Shown here in pieces: positions 1 to 13,041 of a stretch of DNA of 64,000 nt. Position numbers and translations under genes: made by a program. Origin of the DNA: Helochares maculicollis (Eukaryota > Arthropoda > Insecta > Coleoptera > Hydrophilidae); contig JAWQRO010000019.1 of the NCBI GenBank assembly GCA_033557835.1, forward strand, positions 1-64,000, read 5' to 3'. The notes under the pieces are model-generated. The model ran no database searches and was not told the DNA's origin. It saw nothing but the letters and a program-made list of their open reading frames with translations. Numbering within the stretch: the first letter of the stretch is position 1; each line of letters begins with the position of its first letter.

Positions 1-20
1 TATATATATATATATATATA
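1..20. repeat. (TA)n microsatellite at window edge
   Basis: The window opens with uninterrupted TA dinucleotides, cut by the window edge, so the true length is unknown. Confidence 0.9.
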
Positions 21-1030
21 ATGACCTTGAGTATATCATTTTTATATAGATTCATAGTAAATATCTGGAGAAGGCGATCATAAATTGTACAATTTCACTG
101 ATATATCCATCTAGAGTTAAGTTCCTGGAAGCAATATCAACGTTAATTTCACAAGTACAATTCGATTGCCATAAAAAAATAAGAAAATTCTAAAGCTCAT
201 GTCTCAGTTTATTTTGTAATCAGTTATGCTTCGCTGCGTTAGTACATCAATGCCTAAGCTCATTAAATGACAGAGAATTTATTACATTTGTAAGCCTAGA
301 AATAATGGAATATATTGGAATTAATTGATTTTTCGTGCAAATTTTTATTAACTTGTGTATCAATTAATTTGTGTTTTACTCTAAATGTGTTTAACAACTG
401 TGTTACCAATAATCACTAACATGACTGCTATCTGCTATTCGTCCAAAAATGAGAAATAGCAGGCTTGGTAGTATAATGTATCGCTAGCTTCTAACAATAT
501 CCATATTTAATGGTTAGGAGCAAATGACAAGTCCAGATGGTCCATGTCTCACGAGTCTCACGGCTAGCAACACTCGCAAAAACAAATTCACTATCGGAGA
601 CTTTGAGGTCTAATGTAAGTAAAATTGGCATCAAAATCCCAGTCGAAATTAATTGCACGATGCACTTTGCACCCATTACAAATTGAATTGTTTAGTAAAG
701 AAACCAAAAATTAAAGGAGAAACAAGCTAATCGGCACAAATCTTTAGTTGGAATCTGTCAGTAACTAAATTTTCCTATGTAAATCGAAGTTTTGGCTTGA
801 ATCTATATTTAAATTTAAACCTACATTTGAATTGCCTACTTAATACAAAGTAAAGCTTCCCGCTTAATAGATAGATGCATGCGCTTTTTTGTTTTATATG
901 TTACAGCTTTAAAAACTAATTAATATGAATCACAATTTATTTGTAAAATACACTCCAATTTTCGACAGTAAGTATTTGACATTCCGTTATTTTACTAAAA
1001 TATTTTCTAATGTTCATTTATATGTGTAGC

Positions 1031-1156
1031 TGGACGACGATGACGATGATCGCCTTCCAGATTACCACGATGACGACAGTGATGAAGACGATCGTCGGAT
1101 ACAAGCTACACGCTTAGGGAAAGCATTCCGAATGGAAGTTCTGGATGACTATTGAA
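1031..1156 (+). CDS. Probable terminal exon, acidic C-terminus, gene unknown
   Basis: A candidate acceptor (a T-rich run ending tatgtgtag) is followed by 41 open codons and TGA. The frame starts with Leu and a run of six Asp, continues RLPDYHDDDSDEDD, and ends GKAFRMEVLDDY. The stretch is clearly richer in GC than its surroundings, as the exons of the certain genes here are. A D/E-rich tail ending in DDY would suit the cytoplasmic tail of a membrane protein or the end of a nuclear protein, but I do not recognise the family. Upstream exons would lie left of the window or be undetected in the first kilobase. AATAAA at about 2251 could end a 1.1-kb 3' UTR. A competing frame gives a 30-residue Thr/Met-rich peptide and looks less natural. 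Confidence 0.42.
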
Positions 1157-4100
1157 GAGATGTCTAACTTAAAATCAATTAGCTAACTAGTACCTTAGCA
1201 CCAGCATCACTTGAACGTTAAAGAAAACAGTAATGCACAACATTAAACGTCATGTACAATACATCTAAAACAACAAACAAAAAACAACTTACAAAAACCA
1301 TCAAAAAAACAGGCAAATTCATAAATTATCGTACAGAACCTATAGTTGATACAAGCCAAAATGAATGGAAATATAAGCTATTACAATTTTTACCTTCTGG
1401 AAAAAATTAATAATTCCTATAAGAGTCTACCTCTGTAAGACTGTCTGTTAATGATCTAGCACACATATTAGCAAACGATAATTTCTACAATATGGTTACT
1501 TTTGGGATTACTATGTAGATTTTTTCTTCTTGGTTCAAGAGATAACTATGTCAATTTTGACAGTACTATATTTATATTTGTAATACAAATTAATATGAAA
1601 ATATGGGATCGCTTTAGCCATTCGCTATTTCAGCAGCAGATGGAAAAATATAAAGTTGCCAGGGTAAAGCTGGCGGTTAGTGATATTAATTTGGTGATCA
1701 ATTAGGTAGCGTATTTAATCCACTTTAACTGCTTATACAAGTCTTCGTAGCCAAAGATTGTTAACTAGTTGCGTACTGTTATATTTTTCCATTTAGCGTA
1801 AGTTTTTTTAATATAACAACGTTTTGAAAATTGCTTTACTACCACAACCCGAATAACTTTCAAAGTATTTGAAACCAAAACGTCAACACGACTCAGTATA
1901 ATGAGAAAAATCGCCAATGAATCGATATAATTGAGGTCTTTGGGAACAAATTGGACACAGACGAGATCAACATTGTATACGATAATAGCTATTAAAGCCG
2001 CAACAGCCCTTCAGTTTCTAAACGAAAGCAATTTTTGAAATGAGTTTCTTGGTTCTTTTGTTGAAAGTCAATTTCTAGACATCTCTTTGAGGACTAAAAC
2101 TTACAAAAAATAATTGTTAAATATAGAAATTAGTTGTTGTAAGCAATGGATGTAAAACTGTACATAGTGTAAATATAAGTACTTATTATATTATTAGGTT
2201 TTAGCCCAGAAGCTTTAATTTTAGATTAAATGATTTTTGTTTTTCGATTATTAAATAAATACTTGCCTGCTGATGGGCAAGCTACTTTGGCAGGTCCAAA
2301 CGGGCCTAGACAATCTACGCAGCATTGATTTCAATGTTGAGTACATCGTCTCGACGGTTGGACGAGGCCTTAGTTGACATAGAAAAGCCAAAGTAAAAAA
2401 GCGATAATAAAATAAATGTTGAGCTTGATATAATAGTTTTGTAGGGAGTCGTGAGAAGAGATGAAGGCTAGTTTTTATGCCTGTTTTGACAACAGGGTTG
2501 TTATGTATGACCTCAGGTAGGTCGGTTGAGATAGGCCAATATTCATATTACCTAAGTATTAAAGAAAGAAATTATTTTAAAAATATGAAAAATACTCATA
2601 TGTTTCATTGTTTTTATTAATTAGCATTTATTACGAAAAAACTGTTTTCCCTTCGTCTTTGATTTTATTTAAATAAATTGTGTACTTTTTCTTTTTAAAC
2701 GTGGTTTTCTTTGCGTTGTTGTGTTTCGTATTAATTTTTAAATGTTTATAAATAGGCTCGAAGTATTGATGTGATACCTTTAAAGAATAAGTTTTCATGC
2801 ACTCATTTAGAGGATTTCCCATTGATACTAATGATACTTGTGTGCCTGACTTTAAACTCTTTTCTTTTTACATCAGCACCTACAGTTAGACAAATTAAAT
2901 CAAACATCCGCTGAAATTGTTTGATATAACCATTTAATTGAACTAAATAGAAGGGTGTGACTGTGCTACGAGTAGTAGATTTTCGTGAGTCACAACTGTC
3001 TTATTGGTTGCCTACGAATTACATTAAAAAAATTAATAGTTAAAACTCTTTTGGCTTTCATTCTATTGTTGTTAAGGTTGAATAATAATATGCAATAATT
3101 TATGGCAACATCCATCAATCAAAAATCATTAGTGGGCTTATAATTATTAGCCTTGAAAATGCTAATTTTCATGTTATATAAGAGCGTAACTTCTAAAGGG
3201 AAAGGAGATAAAATTGATCCAAGGCATAAAAACACAAATCAAATAAATTAACACAGTGAATCTACCCAGTTTTGTTATTGTTTTGGGCAACATATTTCTA
3301 CCTATTTTGTAATTAAACGCAATCAATTGGCTTGAAATCTATGAATCGTCGCACACTTAGCCCTACCGTTCATCAAACTTCTGCAACGTACTCATATTGC
3401 ACAATTCCCCGATGTTCAAATAATATTTATAATAATAAAAAAGAAAATTTTCGCATCGTTTTCTAAAAGCACTGAAAATTATAATTGTTGCACATATTTT
3501 ACGAAAAATGAAGAGAAACTATTAAAATTAATATTCATTCAAAGACGGTGATAAGTCTGATGTGACTTATTAGCGAATAGTATTAGGCCTACTTTTATCA
3601 TTATTGAAACATATAGTTAAAAGAGAAGAAAAACGATATGCTCACAATAAAATAACAATAAATATGGATATATCTATTTTCTGTAGGTTTCTATATTGAT
3701 CTAGAAATTGTTTTAGAGCTTGTTGAAATAAAATTATATAAACGTAAAATTTATATACGAATGTTTATTTTGCATTGTTTATATTTTTAATACATAAAAC
3801 ATATTTTCGTACCGCATTACCTACTTTGCTACGTTAAATAAGGCAGTAAATTTTTGGAGTCTATTGCTATTGGCTTTATCTCTAAACTATGTAATAACTA
3901 GAGCGGCAGAAAACTTGGGAACGTCTAATTGACTTACTTTCTAAAGCATTGGATTTCATTTCAAATAATTGTATACCATCTAATCATTGAACCGCAAAAA
4001 ATTTGCTGCTTTATTTAATCAACTTCAAAGGTTACAAGTTCAAGCTGCAATTTTCGAACTTCCTGCTTCCAGACTGTTTTTGTTTCATTTGTATTTGTAA

Positions 4101-5229
4101 ATTTTACTTATAAATTTTTATTAAGGAAATCATTTATGATAATATCGCATGAATAGAAATTTTATAGTAAACTTTAAGACTGTCAAGTCGAGATAAAAAA
4201 CTATTTCCCCTTAGCTATAAGAGAGAAATGTGTACCTATTTAGAAATAAAAGTCATTTAGTAAAACGCCTTGTTTCTTTACGAAATAGTTGGATAGTTTA
4301 ATTGTGTTCAATATGTAAAATATAATTTCGCATTATTCCGAATTGCGTTGCAGATACCTTTAAGTTATTCTGTATTAAGATATTACAATGGATTACCAAA
4401 AACACTTTGTTTATTCAAACGGAATAAAAATTGATGTAAATTTCATTTTTTTTTACTATTATTGCGATATAATGTGTCTACTAGTTCTGACGACTTATTG
4501 GTGTCATATTTTTTAAATATGCTAATTCACGCCAAAAGGAAACGTTTTAGTGTCGGTTGTTTTATTATAGATGTGAGACTATAAAATTTTCGTTTCAATT
4601 TTTAAAGCCTAGTCTAGACTTTTACGGACATTATTTCATAATCAATGCAAAGCATATTGTTTCATAACGTTTCCTAAGTCTGATATATTATATCGGTTGT
4701 TTGTTTTAGTTGTAATTGATTTTGTTACGTTGTTTATTCGCCTGCTCATAGATTGGAGACGCTCACGGTGACCTCACAAGATTAATTATATTGCTAGGTT
4801 TAGTTGGCAAAGAAGCTTATACAATATGCTATAAACTGTATAAGAGTTTTGTGGATCTAACAGCTAGGGCGTTGGTTAGCAAGATATTACTTTGTAAAGA
4901 AGACCGAGAAGGATTGTTTGATGTCTATATTTAGAGTATTGAAAAAGTCGGTTGTTATTCATCCACAAAACGGCTGTGTCTATTATTCCTCCTCTAAGGA
5001 GAGCTACGGAGACGACTCTATTGTTTCTATTCTTAGGAGAATTTCTAGGAAGCAGCAGTGACCACATCGCTTAAGTATCAAAGTATCGCGATATCTGGGT
5101 GTGCTTTCTGATTTTGAGTGCTTCTCTATCATCATTTCAATTATTTTTGCTTCTCCGGGTATATATTTAAACACCATAGCTTCCAGATCCTTTGAGCTTG
5201 AGTGATAAAACTTGGCATAAATAGTACTA
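1157..5229. other. 3' UTR candidate and AT-rich intergenic DNA
   Basis: The first 1.1 kb may be 3' UTR of the exon ending at 1156. The rest has only short chance reading frames and A/T-rich DNA. The one structured item is a tRNA-like segment near 4.0 kb, listed separately. Confidence 0.5.
3990..4058 (+). repeat. tRNA-like repeat head, diverged copy
   Basis: This segment shares the exact 19-mer caaaggttacaagttcaag with the better preserved copy at 14.2 kb, and also the preceding gctgctttat..aat block. The shared part corresponds to the anticodon arm and T arm (B box) of a tRNA. The 5' half (A box) is barely recognisable. Best read as a decayed tRNA-derived SINE head or pseudo-tRNA. Confidence 0.3.
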
Positions 5230-6286
5230 GATTAGTTGAAAATTTTCTGGAGCGGGGATAAAAAACGGCAAAACTAAAAAAAATACCGTTAATCTTCAGT
5301 GTATTCTTCCATAGTTTCAATACATTTTCTCCGACGATTTTCCAGTTTAGTTATACCATCTCTAAAATGGTTTTCTGGAAGCTTCTCAAAAATTGGTTCA
5401 CAGTCGCTATAACTTCTTCATTTGAGAAAAAACGCTTTCCATGGAGAATTTTTTTAAAATTTGGAAATAGGTGGAAGTCCGAAAGGGCTAGATCGGAAGA
5501 GTAAAGTGGATGTTCGATCAATTCGTTCCGTAAATCGTTTAATTTGGCCATTGTTTGAACACATTTGTGTGCTGGCACGTTATCTTGATGGAAAATGATG
5601 TTTTCTTCTTCAATCCAGGTCTCTTTTCTTAAATTTTTGTATTTAAATTATCCAACAGATTTGAATAATACACACCTACTACGGTTTTACCGGTTTAAAG
5701 ATAATCGATCAACAAAATGCCCTTTGCATCCCAGAAAACAGATACCATAACCTTTTTGGATGATTTAGACCATTTAGGTTGGTTTCATCCATAGTGACGA
5801 AACGACATGAAAAATCTTTTTTATTTTTGTGAAAAAGCTCCAAATGTTCCTTAGAAAAATTCACTTAAAGTCGTTTTTGATGACAATTTAAGAAATGCGG
5901 CACCCATAGCGCACAAAACTTTCTGAGGCCTAGCATATATTTCAAAATATTAAGTACTCGGTCAGTTGAGATATTCATGATCTCAGAAATCTCACTCAAG
6001 GTTAATTTTCTGTCATTCATAACGATATCATGAATGGTATCGATCATTTCTTCAGTGGTCATAATTTTTGGACGCCCTGAACGAGGATCCACTTCTAGGC
6101 TTGTGCGACTACGTTTAAATTTTAATGCCCACTTACAGTCCATTGTTTTAGATGGAGCAGCATCCCTTAACACATTCATCATTTCACTATAAATTTCTAT
6201 CGGCTTCAAACCATTTTTGAATGCAGTCGAAATTGTAGCTCTATCAACGAATTAAAGTCTTCGCTCCGCGAACTTTTCAACTAACT
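5230..6286 (-). mobile_element. Decayed mariner element (copy D)
   Basis: The ends are imperfect inverted repeats: gattagttgaaaattttc at the left and, reading inward on the minus strand, agttagttgaaaagttcgc at the right, both followed by ggagcg and both bounded by TA. The transposase lies on the minus strand. The N-terminal DNA-binding part (5865-6209) contains DPRSGRPK and ends GLRKFCALWVPHFL. A middle segment near 5690 reads GKTVVGVYYSNLLD after an in-frame stop. The C-terminal part (5351-5640) contains PAHKCVQ, SSDLALSDFHLFPNFK and GKRFFSNEEVIATVN, so the third catalytic Asp survives. Several frame breaks and an internal deletion bring it to 1.06 kb against about 1.3 kb for intact mariners. 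Inactive. It resembles mellifera-type mariners and may be related to copies F, G and H. Confidence 0.88.
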
Positions 6287-7927
6287 TAGTAAAATTATAG
6301 ATATGCAGTTCGGACTTATAGGATTTTTAGAACCTGACCAGAAGCACCTATTTATCTACATAGCTTTGACAGCTTACAAAGTTAATTAGTTCCTAAAATA
6401 GAATTACCGATATGCAGTTATGCAAGCCAATCGTTTTAAAATAAATACGCACAAAACTCTGACAAGGTCAGAACACCCGAAATCAAATTTTAAATTTTGA
6501 ATGGTTCTAATTAACTAAGACTTTCCATGAAGCATCTTTGTATACACTCTAAAAATTGTAAAATTTTGTAAAAACAATAATTTTACAATTAATTGGAGAA
6601 CTAGAAGTGCACTTGCAAAATGTTATCAAGAAACAGGATGTCTTTGTTTTTAAAGTTAACTCTCAGTAACTATCAAACTTTCAGTGTGCATTATAGGCAT
6701 TTTATTCAAGCTTTTCTTCATAAGTGGAATCGTTAGCTTTTTGTTTTCCACATCCAAAACATCTTCCTGTGCGAAAAACGAAGACAATACGCTTCTCTTA
6801 TTTGACTCATAGCTTTCAACTGCCCTCAACTATGCGTTCAAGAACAACTGGTAAACCTAAATTCTCTATTACCAAATCATTGCATATTTAATTCGCTCCT
6901 TACATTCAAAAAAAGCTACTGACTACCCTACTTCAAACATCCAAAATCGCCCGCTCAAGATTTAAATATTCTAAATCAAAATTGTACTTTTATGTTGCTT
7001 ATACTTAGAACCAGTTTGATTTCCTCGCTAACTTAGGTTCTTTACATGCTACGATAATATGATATGGTAGAAACTATCAAGCTAATCTTCTGACAGTCCA
7101 GAAAGCAATGCACTTTATTTCACTTCGCTTGACTATTACAGTACTCAGGTTCTTTTTCATTCAGAAATGTCCACTTTCGTTGCTTCTCTTCATAAAAAAT
7201 CTGCTATTAGAACCGTCAACTTTGACTTCTTGCACGAAGAGTTATTTTGGTAAAGAAAATTGACTTAATGACTTTTCATATTTGAGCGTTCAAGACATAC
7301 TCCTATAAAAGTTGAATTTTAATGATTTAATGTCAAATTATTGATTACGTCCTAAGAAATATTTTTAAGTAAGTAGAGACTATCAAAACTTTAATTAAAC
7401 ATGAGTAATAATACGTGATTAAGTGATTGAAGAAATATTTCTATTTGTTGCAATATACTACATCACTTCTAAAAAGAAAGGTATAGTTATTAATAAGAAT
7501 TCAATATATTTTGTTTGACCAAATGTATAGTATATTCAGTTAAAACAATAAATTACGCGATTTCATGAAAACATTTATGTAAGCTTCTGGTATATCTTGT
7601 TGTACTGATTTTTTTCGTACTCTAAAGATCTATAGATTCTAAATTGCTCATGAAATCCTACCAACTTTTATTATAGTAAAATATCTCTTTTTATGTTTTA
7701 AAATTCTGTTCTCTAGCTTATACGGTTTCCTTCCTATTTTACAGTTTTACATCAGAAATTGTTTCGTCGAAAGTTTCACTTGTTGTCTAAATTATATTTT
7801 TCCTTAGAAGTTGCAATAATTATTTCACAGTTTCAATTTTATCCATGTCTGTGGATTCTGAGCACTCATACTCCAGTTGTCCGCCAATTTAAATGAGGGC
7901 TGGTCTGACTTCTCAATGTTTAATTTT
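6287..7927. other. Intergenic, nothing recognised
   Basis: AT-rich DNA with no reading frame, repeat or RNA gene that I can support. Confidence 0.5.
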
Positions 7928-8092
7928 TTATCCATTCTCGTCGTCTATTTCTAGCTTAACATCCAGGATACGTCCTTGCCAATCATTTAATCTATAGACA
8001 TGATATGCAACTTCTTCTTCTCCGTCATTCTCTGAGCAACTCTCAAGCTTTTGTTCGACTTCCTTAACAGAGTCACCCCCTTCTTCACACAT
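7928..8092 (-). CDS. Short acidic open frame, 54 aa, unknown
   Basis: An ATG-to-stop frame of 54 residues starts MCEEGGDSVKEVEQKLES and ends RLNDWQGRILDVKLEID followed by DENG. Composition looks protein-like (acidic helix-former, then an Ile/Leu/Val-rich stretch with Trp), unlike the Lys/Asn/Ile-rich chance frames around it. No family recognised. It lies about 300 bp from the reverse-transcriptase relic on the same strand and could be another piece of that element. Weak. Confidence 0.2.
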   Translation of the reverse strand: MCEEGGDSVKEVEQKLESCSENDGEEEVAYHVYRLNDWQGRILDVKLEIDDENG

Positions 8093-8385
8093 TCAATAAG
8101 CACATGTTATATACGTTCCTTTTTAAACATATATCTCCATTGTATGTAAAAGTTTCAAGTAAATAACGAAAGACGGCTGAAAGCTAAATCGATTCTTTGT
8201 TATATTTCACTTGTATGACTGATCAAACCGATGTTTACTTAGTAATCTAAGTATTTGTAGTCATGTGATTCTTTAATCTAAATATTGTCCATTTCTGTGT
8301 TTTGGGGCAATAACATGTTAGGATCCTTTAATAAGTATCTGATATTCCAAAGGCTTATCGAGCGTAATAAAGGACAGTTATATAC

Positions 8386-8740
8386 AATCTAGGATATATG
8401 GCATTTCTGTGCCTAACACTTTTTTGAACATTGACGCTATTTGTGCTATCGATGTGGTTGCAATACTGTATAAAATTCGTATACCTCTAGACACATCTAC
8501 TTTGCGCTAATGCTCATATCAGGGTGGCCAAGTTTGAACTATCAAGCAGCAGTCAACAAACGTGAGGACCAGTCGCTTATTGAATGTCTTGAAGTTTTCC
8601 ATTAGAGTCTCAATTATTTGTAAGTGATCGCTTATGCAAAAAACCCATCTGAAATCAGGCTGTTCTCTCAGTCCATTTTGAAGAAACGTATTTATTATTG
8701 TCTTTGTAATAACATTGGAGACTCCCTAGGCTGTCCTAGG
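8386..8740 (-). mobile_element. Non-LTR retrotransposon reverse-transcriptase relic
   Basis: On the minus strand the translation runs NVITKTIINTFLQNGLREQ, then PDFRWVFCISDHLQIIETLM, then FNKRLVLTFVD, then TWPP. This follows the order of the RT fingers of RTE-like LINEs: exchange region, Q..FR.G.ST.DHL, and the first catalytic block LAFVDY.KAFDSVE.W. After FVD the frame slips, so the catalytic segment is damaged. Further on, GIRILYSIATTSIAQI resembles the RT segment after that block. Stops and frameshifts throughout; no YADD box found. A dead fragment of one LINE; the clade is tentative. Confidence 0.6.
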
Positions 8741-8869
8741 ATTGCTGGCAAAGAGGAGAATGGTATCGTGCTAAGACAAATCTTCAATCTTGGATGTTGG
8801 TCAAATAAATTTAAGAGAGTGAAGACATCTTTAAGAAGCTGATCCATCACGGATATCATAGTTTAGATT

Positions 8870-11800
8870 TAGATCTAATGAGGACTTGGTAGATCGAAAT
8901 GATTTAGTTTGTTTTCCATAATATATTTGCAGCATCTCAATAAATTTTGCGCATCTACACATAATACAGTTTAAGTTTACAATCAAAACATAATTTAACT
9001 ATTATTTTCGGAAACAATTAGTTGCAAATGCAAATTCAAATCTGATACAGCAAATTTCGTCTAAGTGTAGATTATCAGCAAATGCATACGATACATACAT
9101 ATATAATTGGAAGTGAATTGCTTGAGTATTGTTCCAAAGCTCTAAGGACATCTTTTCTTACTTTACTACATAAGTAATTGCTTGCAATCGTAATACGTTT
9201 GAGAGAAAAGTAAATTGCAAGGATGTGAAATATGCTAGAACTTATATTCCTATCCTCGGAATGAAATTGCATCTAACACAACGCTTAGAATGTTAGTAAT
9301 TCTACCTACATCTTTAAAGGCAGACTACACAATAGCACATAAAATCATTACGCTGATATGAAAAATCAAATATTTAGAAAAGTAGAATGGGTGAAACGTG
9401 AAGCAATTGCATAACAATTGTACACATTTGGTGTTGTAAACTTTTTTTTAAATCTGTTAGCGGACATATTATTGACACATACAAGATTTATAAAGTTTCA
9501 ATGCTTTGCTTGTAGGAAGGAATGGCACACATTTGCTGTAGTCGTGTGTGGTTACCGTAAATGGTGGGAAAAAATGGAAAAGCCGTCAAGAAAAAGCTCT
9601 AAAGTTTAGTCAGTGTGGTTGTGAAATTATTAGCGAGTGACCGCAAAATTTGCAACAGTAACATTGTGCTTTTACATATTCGTTTACTAACTTCACTGTT
9701 ATTATTTCTTGAGGGGGTGCAAGTTAAACGAGAGGTAAGATAATTCTCAGATAATTTTTATATATTGTATTAAGAAATATCTCTTCTAGTCTCCCATTGC
9801 CACAAATGTATTTCAACCCCTGCTCATTTTTCACTCCATAAAATACATTTTCTAATAAGCTAGATAAACTACAAAAATTGATTGCATATTTCTCAAACAG
9901 AATTAATAAATTAAACAAGTAGATGATATATTTAAGCAGCCGACAAGATGCTTCTTGCCTAATAAATATTATCGTAACTCTTAGGAAAAAAGGAAAAACT
10001 TGTCACAGGCGATGCTTCTATTATCGGAAGCGAAACTGTAAAGTAACTAATAGATAGTAAATATCGCTGCAATTCAAGCAATACAGAAAATATATAAAAT
10101 GCGCGCTAAAAAATATATAAAAACATTTTTTAAAGGTTTAACTTTTAATTAATCATAAAACAAGCGGATCCATTAAGACACTAATTTGCTAAGGCGGGGT
10201 TTTTTAACAAGACAAATGGAACTAATAGATAATAGTAATGGAAAAAGGTGTGTTGGTAATTCACGATCCAAAATATTAGTAACGCACACGATATATGTTA
10301 AAATGACGTGTTTTTATGGCAATCTGAATACATTTAAATAATAGTAGCATCCTAATTAATCAGCGGAGCAACGTGCAGCAGGTAATTCTTTCTGGGCTGT
10401 TGAGCCCATTGAAAAAAAATGTAAAACGAATTGAGTTACAATTGAAATAGTCTTTAACAGCAAATGAAAAAACGCCTTGTTTGCACGCTTCACGAATCGC
10501 TTCAGTTTTTATAGCCTGCAACAATTTAAATTTTAAGGCCACAACCTTCGGATAGTCGATCATTGCAATATCTAAATAATTAATCCTATAAATGTTTACA
10601 GACGAATGGCACCTAGTACCACGATGGCACAACATGCGTTCGGTTCAGAACTCGACAGTAAATTTGAAATAAACTGCCGATTGTAGTAGAGTCGAAATAA
10701 TAGATCCATTTCTACTCGGCACGATAAATGTTATTAGGAGCATAAAATAAAAGTGCGAGTTCTTGGAAACAGCGAAGTTTAGTATTACATTCATAATAAA
10801 ATAAAAACTGCTTTCTAATAAAAAATTATTGTTGATATTACAGGATATAAATACTTTTTCGTGGGGAAGTTCAATTAGAATTCGTCAATTAAATGCTGTA
10901 TCATCGTCGCTTAATAAACTGTGTAGTGACATCTTTTTTGTGGATCTAGCATAATTGTTTACTAAGATTCTAAGGTAAGGTAATTAAGTTTACGTAAATT
11001 TTTGTCAACACAGTAGTATATTAACTTAAAGTGTACCAAACTTATTTAGGAATAAGCTAGAATCATTTGTCAATATGCTTAATAACAAGGACTAAGGATT
11101 TTTACAATTGCATCTCTCAATCTTGTACAAAATTAAAAATGAGATCAAAATAAACAAAACGCTCATATTTTGATAAGTGAGAAGGTAAATAATTTTCAAA
11201 TGTAAACAGTTTTTAAATCTCAAGTATTTTGTTAGGTTACTATACAAATATAATAATTAAACGCTAGACACTAGTGATAAAGATTTACGACGTAGTCGTC
11301 GGTTTGATCAAATTATTGGTTATTAGAGTAATTACACAGTGAATTAGAGCCAGAGGCAATTATTAATTATGCAAAATTAGGATTATTTTGCTGCTTATAC
11401 CAATATTTACGCAATAAGAAAAATTATACTTTTCGTAATTTTGTGTTTCATTAATATAAAATCAACCCATTAGGGACTATAAATTTTTCAATTCAAAGCC
11501 CTAATTACAGCCGATAAGGCATAATCAAAGCGTTCCCTAATAAAATAATCTCACCATAGCAAAGACCAATTGATTCATATTTATAGTGCTTTCGTTATTG
11601 TTGATTTTTATATAGTTCTAGTACTTATTTCTAGAGTAATTTCGGTAAGTAGTTTATTGCTCGGATTTACATTTTTATGTAATGTTGCGTTCATGCGAAC
11701 ACTAAGCCTCTAAAGAACCACTAAGGAAAAGTGAGATATTGTTACACGTATTTTCCATAATTAAATACAGAATTAAAACGAAGCAGTTTAAGAGAACACT

Positions 11801-12160
11801 TCTATAATAGTAATTTATACAATTTAAATTATTGTTGCGGAATTGAAAATCTGGACTTCATTTAATGTGACCTTGTCCTTTATTTCTTATTACTGACAAC
11901 TCATCCAATAATAGTGCAACAATTATGACTATCGATGTATCTAGTAGCGCAAAGATGTAAAAAACGTGCACTATCTTACAAATTACATCAATACCTAAAA
12001 TAGCTCAATCAAGTACAATTCAGTGCACGTAAGTAATTCGCTATAATTATGAACTTTGACAGTAGTCCTACACACCAATAAAATTGTCGTCAGTGTAATA
12101 TCTTTTTAGCATGCCGAAGAGAAAAACAAATATTTCAATGATTATAGTTGTGTTTTAATG
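8870..12160. other. Intergenic, nothing recognised
   Basis: AT-rich DNA with several 60-90-codon chance frames (for example near 9.1, 9.5, 9.8 and 10.5 kb). Their composition and lack of splice signals do not support genes. Confidence 0.45.
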
Positions 12161-12623
12161 AAGTGACATTAAAGGAGAGTTAACCTCGATTTTACCTTCG
12201 CAATTGATTCGCCAAAAAATACAGAAAGATTTGAAGGCAAAGGACTTGTTTTCACGGCATGAAAAAATGCGAGCCATATTTCAAATGGGTCATCCCAAAT
12301 AGTGCTACAAAAACAAATGATAATTTCATTTCAAATTAAGTAATGATATTATGAACAAACTATTTAACGTAAAATGATATTTGTCAGGAAAAGCATTACA
12401 AAATCAGTATCAGGCAATTATGTGCAATATTTGTTTGGCTAAACTATCTGCACTATAGTACCTTGAAATAAGTTCGGCCTAAATATTATAAGTAACGAAG
12501 ACCCCTCCATAACTATTATAGAAGTAATGTTTTTTATTAGACTTGATATTTCAATGCTAAGAGGCTTTTTTTAGTTCGATTTCCTTTACTACTGACCAGT
12601 TTCATGCGCATTTCATGAAGATA

Positions 12624-13034
12624 TTAGTTTCGTTCTATAAATTCCTTCAGATAATTCGTAAGTTCCTTTGTTGTTGCTCTCCAATTGTTCTTTGTACAAT
12701 TAACTATTGTTTGGTCGCTTAACAATCGTTTATCTATTCGCAAATTTTGACAAGAGTATTTTTGTTTACGTATCAAACACAATGAATTGATAGTTTCATA
12801 ACGAGTGCGTTTTTTTGCTTTATGCCATCTCCCCACTGGTTTATTTATAGGCCATATTCCGCCTCTAATATTAGAAATGGACATTTTTAAAATTTTTGCA
12901 CTTCGACCTTCCACCGTCAAAGTAGAACTAGAAATAATTTTTATAAATAAAACAACCCATGAAGATATCAGTTTCTTATTATTACTTACATTACTTATAT
13001 TTTTACTTAACGATTTTAACGTGAATGCCTGCAA
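12624..13034 (-). pseudogene. Possible Tc1-like transposase N-terminal relic
   Basis: A 136-residue minus-strand frame. Its C-terminal half has a layout like the paired helix-turn-helix region of Tc1-type transposases: RSAKILKMSISNIRGGIW (a first HTH-like unit), a basic linker GRWHKAKKRTRYET where Tc1 proteins have a GRP-type hook, then IDKRLLSDQTIVNCTKNN and RATTKELTNYLKEF (a second unit). No DDE catalytic part follows in the same frame, although an open segment WDDPFEIWLAFFHAVK lies downstream at about 12.2-12.3 kb. I cannot separate a true relic from a suggestive chance frame. Confidence 0.33.
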
Positions 13035-13041
13035 TCCATGA

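Noticed and set aside
2631..2822. Lys-rich 63-codon minus frame
   Set aside because: Low-complexity composition expected by chance in AT-rich DNA.
12805..13041. Plus-strand 78-codon hydrophobic frame
   Set aside because: Antisense of the 12624-13034 frame; no splice sites or homology.
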